Positions 1 to 64,000 of a DNA stretch of 64,000 bases are shown here, piece by piece (positions within the stretch are counted from its first letter, which is position 1; every line of letters begins with the position of its first letter). The notes under the pieces were generated by a model that did no database searches, had not been told where the DNA came from, and was given only the letters and a program-made list of their open reading frames with translations. Both the position numbers and the translations under genes were made by a program. The stretch lies in the NCBI GenBank assembly GCA_007922225.1, contig ML679954.1:20388912-20452911 (forward strand). The letters run 5' to 3'. This DNA comes from Emydura subglobosa (lineage: Eukaryota; Chordata; Testudines; Chelidae).

Positions 1-299
1 GAAGTCTATGGTATTTGCTAGCATCCCTTGGTGAGGTTGAGGGTAGTTATAAATTTGCCCTAGCCCAGTTTGTCCAACATTTCAACCACCTCGGGCCTGA
101 AATAGGCATCAAACTTAGATGAGAAATTGCGTGCGCCAACACGGAGCATAAAGGCCATAGCTTCAGGGTACTGAGTATAATCATAATCATGATTACTAAA
201 ATATAGTGGCAGCTGCTAATGTTGGGCTTTAGGTGTCCTACCAGGTCCACCTCAATATGATCAACAGGGATATTAACGAGCAGGAAAAGAACCAGGAGG
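1..299. other. Unassigned intronic sequence
   Basis: I recognise no exon, RNA gene or repeat family here. It lies upstream of the first PTPRC exon in the window and is presumably intron, because the gene's 5' exons are missing. The boundary with the CR1 debris that follows is uncertain. Confidence 0.4.
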
Positions 300-1065
300 T
301 TTGTGAGTAGGCCTAGTTGCTAGGCCTATTCTTAAGAGAGGGGAAAAGGTGATCAGGAAATGACAGGTCTATTAGTTTGACCTCAATTGTATGCAAGGTC
401 TTGAAACAAATTTTGAAAAAGAAAGTAGTTAAGAACCTCAAGGTGAACAGTAACTGGGTTAAAATACAACATGATTTTACAAAAGGTATATTGTGCCAGA
501 GCAATCTGATCTCCTTCTTTGAGAAGATAACTGATTTTTAGACAAAAGAAATGAAGTAGATCTAATCTACCTGGATTTCAGTAAGGCATTTGATATAGTT
601 CCACATGGGAAATTATTAGTTAAGTTGGAGGAGATGGGAATTAATATGAAAATTGAAAGGTGAATAAGGAACTGGTTAAAGGGGAGACTACAACAGTATT
701 GAAAGGTGAACTGACAGGGTGCAGGGAGATTACTAATGGAGTTCCTCAGGGATCGGTCTTGGGACCAATCTTTTTTAACATTTTGATTAATGACCTTGGC
801 ACAAAAATGAGAATGTGCTAATAAAATCTGCAGATGACACAAAATTGGGAGGTATTTCCAATACGGAGGAAGACCTGAATATCATACAAAAAGACCTGGT
901 TGACCTTGTAAACTGGAGTAACTCCTCATCTGGAATACTTTATGCAGTTTTGGTCTCCTGTGTTTAAGAAAGATAAATTCAAACTGGAACAGGTGCAGAG
1001 AAGGGCTACTAGGATCATCTGAGAAATGGAACACCTTCCTTATGAGAGGAGACTCAAAGACGCTA
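300..1065 (+). mobile_element. CR1-type LINE fragment, decayed, sense orientation
   Basis: Reverse-transcriptase motifs can be read in the + direction: YLDFSKAFD near 565-594 and [10 protein letters not shown] at 738-767, followed by an ADDTKLG-like stretch near 832-850. Around 920 the sequence jumps to the 3' part of the element (the region preceding VQRRATR, about 930-1010), so an internal piece is deleted. Many stops and indels show an old, dead copy. Its 3' tail runs into the segmental duplication that begins near 1020. Confidence 0.8.
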
Positions 1066-2812
1066 AAAAGCATCCTATTATCCTGAATAAAATCTAACCC
1101 ACTAATGATAGTCTGGGCATCTACCTCCAGGGCTTGTGGGGGTACAGGGAGGGTCTCTTTAGGAACATCTCTAAGGGGTCCAGATTTCATTGCAGTGATG
1201 TCTTTTCTAGCCCATTTTCTTGGGTTATTATGAGAAATAAAGGCCTCCTTCCTGGCACAATAACATTCCCCTGTCATTCCTGGGCCAGATGCTAAGACGT
1301 TTTGGATCACAAAAGGGAAACACCGCTTTAGTTTGACTTTCACCCCAGATATTTGGCATTTGGCTCTGAGCTCATCCAAACTGCCTCCACCAAAGAGTGG
1401 CTATGGGACCCAGTCTTAGCCCAGCACTACCAGAATAAGTGGCTAATAATATCTGTGTCCCTGTCTCCTATAGATAAGCTAATTCTGACTGTGGGGTAGG
1501 GCTGGATGTCCCCAGGGATACAGCCTATGTGCAGACACTTCCCCACCTGCCAAATCTCAGGGTGGTGCATCAGCTGTTCTGCACAAACGTCTGACTAGAG
1601 CCAAGTGCATCAGACCTAGGACCTCTGCTCCATTTACTGTGTCATCATGTAAACTTCTGGACCATGGGACACTTCCTTGGCCTCTGAGGTGCAGAATTCA
1701 GGCATAATCATGTACCATGGTGCGGCAAAAATAGTGTACATGACCTTCCTGGCTACAGACAAAAAATACTAAAGGATCCACAGTTCTCATTGCAGGACCC
1801 TCCTTCCTTTTAATCAGGGAACCCTTCACTCCAGACCTTGCCTCTTCAGCACCATACTCAACAGGGGGACCTACTCCTGGATTCAGCTCTTCTACCTCCA
1901 GCTTTCCTGGGCACCACAATTGAACCATGTAGCCTAGAGGGTTTCTTTCTCTTTAGGATCCCTGGGATCCTCTGCTGTTCCCTCGCAGTCATGGCTGATA
2001 GTGGCCTCCCTCTTGAAGAGAGATCATGGATCAGAAGTCTAGCAGCAATCCCACAATCCAACTCTGCTTGCAAGGAATACTGTCTCGTCCAGGCAGGTTG
2101 CTTGGTGGCAGCAACCCCACTCTTTGTTTCTTGCTAGTAGGATATGGCAAAATTATTCCTGCGCTACCTTTGATTTTCCTCTGGAAAATGTGCTGCAGAA
2201 TTATCCAGCAAGACTTTTCTCCAAAGCACCGGACAATAGAGCGGCTCAAAAAATGCTCACCAGAATTTTTTAACACAGACAAACTGCATGTTTTTCTATA
2301 GCCTCGTGCTCAGCTGAACTAATTTAAAAAAATCATCTTGAGGCAGAAACCCAACATAGAATATTTTAGGGTCAAACTTTTAGGGTCAAACTTTTTCAAA
2401 GTTGTAAGCAACTGATAACTGGGTTTTATAAGCAATTGAAAACATGATCTTATAATGGGAAGCATCAGGCACCCTCAGTAACAGACAGTGCTACCAGTCC
2501 TGCCTATGATTAGCCTTCACCAGTTGTGTTTTAAATTATTTTTGGTTGCACTGTACTGGTATTTGTGTAAGGTGAGTTAGATTTGAATTGATTGTTTGTA
2601 ATAGTATTCACAATAGTATCTCCTGCTAGACTCTTATGTTAATGTCCAATGAAGTCTTAATTCTGCCAAATACTTTTGAGAAGCAGGAGTATACTGGCTT
2701 TTTATTGCAAATTTTCTCCTTAATTAATGAGCTCTAGTTATTATAATCTGAAAAATAATATTTTCTTCATTAAAACAGTGTTATTCCCTCTCTCTCCCAA
2801 TTTTCTAAACAG

Positions 2813-59193
<56,381 letters not shown>

Positions 59194-60255
59194 AAAAAAT
59201 GTATGAAATTTGTTGTGGATGTACAAAGGAATCTTAAACAGAATAAGCAGTAGAGATTTTATCTTGAGTTAATTTTTCAGAGGTACGGCATGGAAAGAAT
59301 ACTTGAAATTTGTGGATAGATGTAATGCACTGTGAAAATCTGATTTTTGTGTAGATTTGCATTTTATTCTTTTCAAATTATTTGACTTATTTCTTACCTT
59401 TTTACAAATCTGTACAGTATAATGCTGATTTTAATTATGGTTTGCTATTGAAGAGTGGAAAGAAAAGTCTTGCTACCTTTTTTCAATCTTATTTTTTGTT
59501 ATAAGAAAGTAAGTAGCCAGGACCTGCATCTTTAATAATGTACAGTCATAAATTTAAAATTAGAAGTATTGCAAATCTGAGTTTTCTTGGAACTAATTAT
59601 TGTCTTAGTATCTTTAAATTGACTTAGTGGGTAAGGAATATGGACCTGAATTTCAGAAATGCAATTCCTATTGACTTTAGTTAAGGCTGTGCTTACTTTG
59701 CAGGTGTTTTGCAAAACAATCATTTGGCCAGATCTTATTATAGCTCTGTTGAAGTCTATGGATACTTACACCAACTGGCCCCACACATCCTTACCTATCT
59801 AGAAGGAATGTTAGCTTTGTATTTTTCTAACTGGCCTCAAGATGTCCCCATTGCTCCACACAAATACGTCTGAGGCTTCAATATTTGACTCTGAAAGAAG
59901 AAAGTCCAGAACTTGGAGTGTTGACTGATTGCAGAAACTCTGATGGAAAGTTAATTGAATTGACATTTCGCATCTTGAGATCCCATGTATACCACAATTG
60001 CTTCGTGTGCTAATTTTCTCTAATTTAAAGAGAATGCTTCTGCAAAAGTGTTGTACCTGTTATGTATATTCAGCGTTCCAAAATACTCTGCTACTTATAA
60101 TATATTCTACTTCTACAACACGTAGATTTTATTTAGTATTTTCATAATATGATGATGATTTGTATGTTTCAGTTCAGATTATTTTACTATTGCCTTACTT
60201 GATGTCAGCCTAATCTTTTAAAGCCAAATAAAAAGGACAATTAATAAATTGCACA
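59194..60255 (+). other. PTPRC: PTPRC 3' untranslated region
   Basis: AT-rich, non-coding sequence between the stop codon and the poly(A) signals. About 1.06 kb if the 60227-60248 signals are used. Contains AU-rich patches (for example near 60130-60140) that could affect mRNA stability. Confidence 0.8.
60227..60248 (+). terminator. Polyadenylation signals of PTPRC
   Basis: Canonical AATAAA occurs at 60227-60232 and again at 60243-60248. Two more lie at 60542-60547 and 60549-60554 and could serve a longer form. Cleavage is inferred to fall shortly after 60255. Confidence 0.75.
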
Positions 60256-60306
60256 GTGGGAATTATTCTAAAATATGGAAAAGTCTGTGTAAAGTTACTT
60301 ATATGT

Positions 60307-60331
60307 AAAAAAAAAAAAAAAAAAAAAAAAA
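60307..60331 (+). repeat. Poly(A) tract
   Basis: Twenty-five consecutive A residues about 60 bp downstream of the second AATAAA. Confidence 0.95.
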
Positions 60332-63300
60332 GAAAGGATTTGAGAATGCACCTGGTCTTTGTAGACTGTGCCTATTGGTTGCTTTTATTTACGCTCCGGA
60401 CATGGTTTTGTAGTTCCCTGTATCTGCAGATTGCAGCAGAACCAATGATAGTGCTTAATTCTTATATCACTCACTTCATCTGAAAAGACCAGAGACTTTA
60501 TGAAGGCAGGTAAGTATTAGGTTCCTCATCTGTAACATGGGAATAAAGAATAAAGAAGTGATATGAACAGGTAGCAGAACCAGGACTCCTAACTTTCCAT
60601 TCTAATGCACTATTAATTTGGACTACACATTTGTACCAGCTTCTAGGTAGGCAGCTATGCCCATAGTCTACAAGTACACTTGATTAAAAAACACTGACTT
60701 TGAAAGCTGCCCAAAAAGTGATTTATCCCCCAAGAGCCAAATAATGCAAGTGTAAAGGGGTTCACTTAATTTTCCAGTTTTTCTAAGTCAGATGCTTCAT
60801 TCATTTTCTGCCTACACAATTCAGCAGTCCCCCTGAAGAAAGAGCAGTAAGAATGCACAAAGTGGGACCTCCCTGGCCTGCAAATTGTACCGTCCTTTCT
60901 TTCCAGCTAAAGCAGCATTGGCTGATTAATCCTTTCAGAAGACAAGGGCACCTGTAGCTTGAAAGACTAAGGCAAAAATGCCCAGATTAATAAAAAACTT
61001 AGGACACCAAACCTGTTTGCATATTTTGAGGAGAGTAGTGTAGCAGAGTTGCAAATGTAGGGGGCACCTCTGGGGCTGAAGACATCCAACCTACTCCGGT
61101 ATTCTCAGAGGCAAAGACAGCCAACAATTTGAGGAGTCTTCTGGAAAATGTGAATGCTCCATAAGTGAATGGGGTACAGATCAGGCTGATCCTGTGTTAA
61201 GTGACCCCTCTGTGTGGCACAACTAGGGTGCTTGACCTGCTCCTGAAACATGCAATCCTCTTAGTTTGTCTTTTTTTCCTCCCTTTGCTAAGATTTGGTC
61301 TTCAGCAAACCTCTCTAGTTTTTTCCTATGGTGTCATCCACCTAAAAATACCAAGAGTGATATGCAGTTATACAGCATATATGCATAAAACAGAGAACAG
61401 TCAGAATTAACGGAAGAACTGTAAATATCTCCCAAGTTAGTAGATACGCAAGCCCAGATCCTCAAAAGGTATTTAAGTTCTTCATATCAATGGAAGTTAG
61501 GATCTTAAATACCTTTTGAGCCAAATTTTCTTCTGGTGTAAGTCAGTGTGACTCCATTAATTTAAAACAGCTGGAAATCTGGACCCTAGTTCCTTTACAT
61601 TCTTGCAAGGGTATGATTGTAGAAATTCTGGAAGATACTTATTACTTGAGTTGCTTTCTGCAAGTGATTTAGTGGTCTCCTGACTTTTATGTATTTATTG
61701 CAAAAATGCATGGCAGGCTGTGACCTGCTTTGTATAGACACTTGCAAAGAGAGATTCACAACTCTGCTAAGTTTGTCTGGGGTGGAATTACAACTGACTT
61801 CCTCATGATCCACCCTGGAAATGTCTTATTGACAGCTTTCATGTTTTTAAATTTGGATTTGAGATTCCTATTCAAGATTCCTTGCTAAATTTGTCCAATT
61901 CACACCCACATTACTATCTTAATGAATGGGTAATGGAATTACATTCAAACATCTCAGGTGCCTATTGTAAACCACTTTGGGAGTGATGTTCTGTCTATTC
62001 ACAGCAGGATAACTGAGCCCTTGGGTGTTAATTAACATCAAACTAAATAATCACTAACATTAAATACTAATATTATTAAAACGAGGTGTGGATAGGAAAC
62101 AATATCAAAACAGTATTAAGGTTGAAACATGCACCAGTAAAAGGCAGCAGATTTCTGCATTTAGCCTGCATAGCCGAGCGAAGGTTCACAGAGACCTTAG
62201 AGTTAAAAAGCTTAAGAAGTCAGATCACTGGGCTGCCTAGTAGAGTAATCTGCTTCCAACAGTGGCCAAGATCTGTTGCTTGGAAGGAAAGTGAACCCCC
62301 CAAATATCCCACCACATGTGCAAAGCTGTGAGGGGGGGATGGGATATAGTGAGGTGAGTTGCTTTTCTAAAGCTCAGAGGACCCTGAAGCATGAGATTTG
62401 ACTGGCTTTTTATTTTTTTATTTTCACGGTGTAAAATGGCCATTAAAATTATCCAGCCATAATTTGTAAGTATTCATTTATCCCACTGACCTGATGTATC
62501 ATGGTTCTTTATTTCAACAATAAAAGTGAGGGGACATCATATTTGTGTTGAATGCAGATAACTTTGAGAGTAAAATGAGTGACATCCTTCTAAATGAGGG
62601 ACATTTAAGAGGTATGGATGTCCCACAGGTAAAAACCAGCTGGGTTTGATCTGGTACACCAAATCAGAACACTTTGAACTTGGGGGTGGAGGGGTGAGAA
62701 GATTTGGAAAGATTAACTCAAATCCATATGAGAATTTTACAGTCCAGGCCCACCTCAACAATCATTATTCTCCAAACTTTGAGACACAAAGGGCCGGAGT
62801 TGGATGGAAAATAGAATTTCGTTCTCCTAGAAATTTAGATTTTTCAGAGGGAAAAAAAATCCCAAAATAGGACAAAAATGGGGGAAAAAAACTTTTAAAA
62901 CTTGTGGAAGGAAAATTCTGTTTTGGGAGAACAGAAATGTAATTTCTTGGCTTGCACCCAGATGCCTAACTCCCTACGAAAGTGTTCAGTCACAAAATGT
63001 TCGACCACATCTAAGGCCTCATTGCCAAATTCCTGGGACCTTGAGGGCCACACTCAATTTGCATATTAATTAACATTGCAAGCTACATACATTCATTTGA
63101 ATTGGTTTAAGCGCATTTATATTATTTGTCCACCAGGCTGTGCTGAAACATTTCAAATACATTGGTTTTAAAACAGAATTGACAATTCTGCAGTTTATTG
63201 CTTTACTGTATTTATTTAATGTAGTACTCTTCAATACGGTAATACGCATGTGACATTTGTTTATGTAACAGTGTATGTGTGTACCTGTAAGTATGTAAGC

Positions 63301-64000
63301 ATATGCATCAGTGTGTATAGCTGTGATCTATATATAATAGCATTACTTGTTTGTTTGCCCTTGCTGCATCTCTTAGCACCCGTACTATGAGGTCATGGTC
63401 CCACCACTCAGTAATGTCTTGCAATGGGATCATTGCGTAGCTGCTCAGGATAGCACCACTATTCATTCACATTCCATGGGTAGTGGACAGTTAACACAAT
63501 GAATATTGCCGTACAAGGTGACCGATTTTTCTGGCATTTTTCTTCAAAAAGTGAATTTACCTGACACAAGTGAGGTGCTATACTTAAAACAACACAGAGA
63601 TTGCTTCACTCCCCTTGCAATAATTCGACACCGTCACCATTCCTCAAAACACAACTGTTAATCAACTCTCCCCCAGCCCAAGTAAAATCATTTATTAAGC
63701 TCTCCTATCACATATAGACACAGAGGTGATGGGAAAATGTTCAACAAAATTTTCTGTTGGAAAAATACAATTTAATTGAAAATGAAATGCATCACAGGAA
63801 CATTTCAATTTTGATGACATTTTTGATGGGAGAAAGTAGAAATGAATAATTTCTCATTTCATTTTGATAATGTCAATGTTTTATTTAAAAAGATAAATTT
63901 TGTTTTCAGTATCATTTTATTGCATTTCATGTAGACTTTAATCTTATAACATATTTATTTTTATATTCTATATGATAACATTTTACCTTATCAAATGAAA
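60332..64000. other. Intergenic sequence downstream of PTPRC
   Basis: No gene recognised. It holds a palindromic MITE-like unit (61445-61540) and A/T-rich inverted-repeat tracts near 62790-62940 and 63730-63900 like that at 37315-37620. Open frames here are short and lack supporting features. Confidence 0.5.
61445..61540. repeat. Palindromic MITE-like repeat
   Basis: CCTCAAAAGGTATTTAAG on the left is matched by CTTAAATACCTTTTGAG on the right around a short centre, a near-perfect hairpin. Confidence 0.75.

Noticed and set aside
1838..2301. Open frames of 90-100 codons in copy A
   Set aside because: Copy B has matching but differently broken frames, with no coding signature; this is intron.
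60307..60331. Poly(A) tract as evidence of a processed pseudogene
   Set aside because: No retroposed coding sequence or target duplication is seen upstream; the sequence before it is the PTPRC 3' end.

Overview
The window is vertebrate nuclear DNA from a non-avian sauropsid. A turtle is the best fit and a crocodilian the main alternative. This is judged from several CR1 LINE copies, hAT and MITE-like elements with sauropsid-type termini, a decayed Ty3/gypsy element, and how far the host protein differs from mammals. No bacterial-type operon, CRISPR array or plasmid feature is present, and most open frames are retroelement debris or chance frames.

The one host gene is PTPRC (CD45), the leukocyte receptor tyrosine phosphatase, on the + strand. 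I could place 22 coding exons from 2813 to the stop at 59191-59193. Every exon has AG/GT borders and the reading phases join without a break (2747 coding bases; 914 residues plus stop after completing one split codon). The 5' exons (signal peptide, mucin-like region, first extracellular domains) lie upstream of position 1. In order the exons encode the last two fibronectin type III (FN3) domains (2813-26222), the transmembrane helix (37753-37861), a juxtamembrane segment, the active phosphatase domain D1 (42162-52704), the second domain D2 with its acidic insert (53819-58019) and the C-terminal tail plus 3' UTR (58912 to about 60255).

Layout: 1-1065 is old CR1 debris. 1020-4505 is copy A of a segmental duplication carrying FN3 exon A. 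4395-7235 is a minus-strand gypsy element. 8095-14060 is copy B, interrupted by a 2.6 kb CR1, and carries a strongly diverged duplicate of exon A. 15697-21273 holds two more FN3 exons separated by two hAT elements and a LINE. 26765-34515 is a minus-strand endogenous retrovirus whose + strand is almost free of C, with a hAT inserted in it. 37753-44993 holds the transmembrane and first D1 exons. 46954-50479 is a hAT element containing a CR1. 51075-59193 holds the remaining catalytic and tail exons. 60332-64000 is intergenic.

The points I consider most worth a second look are: (1) the duplicated FN3 exon, whose coding part has diverged far more than its flanking introns and whose lost splice acceptor has an in-frame replacement 6 bp downstream; (2) the endogenous retrovirus with extreme strand-asymmetric C depletion and a tRNA-Asn-type primer binding site; (3) a D2 phosphatase domain that keeps a C-X5-R motif although its WPD loop is gone. 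I found no evidence of a wholly new biological system.
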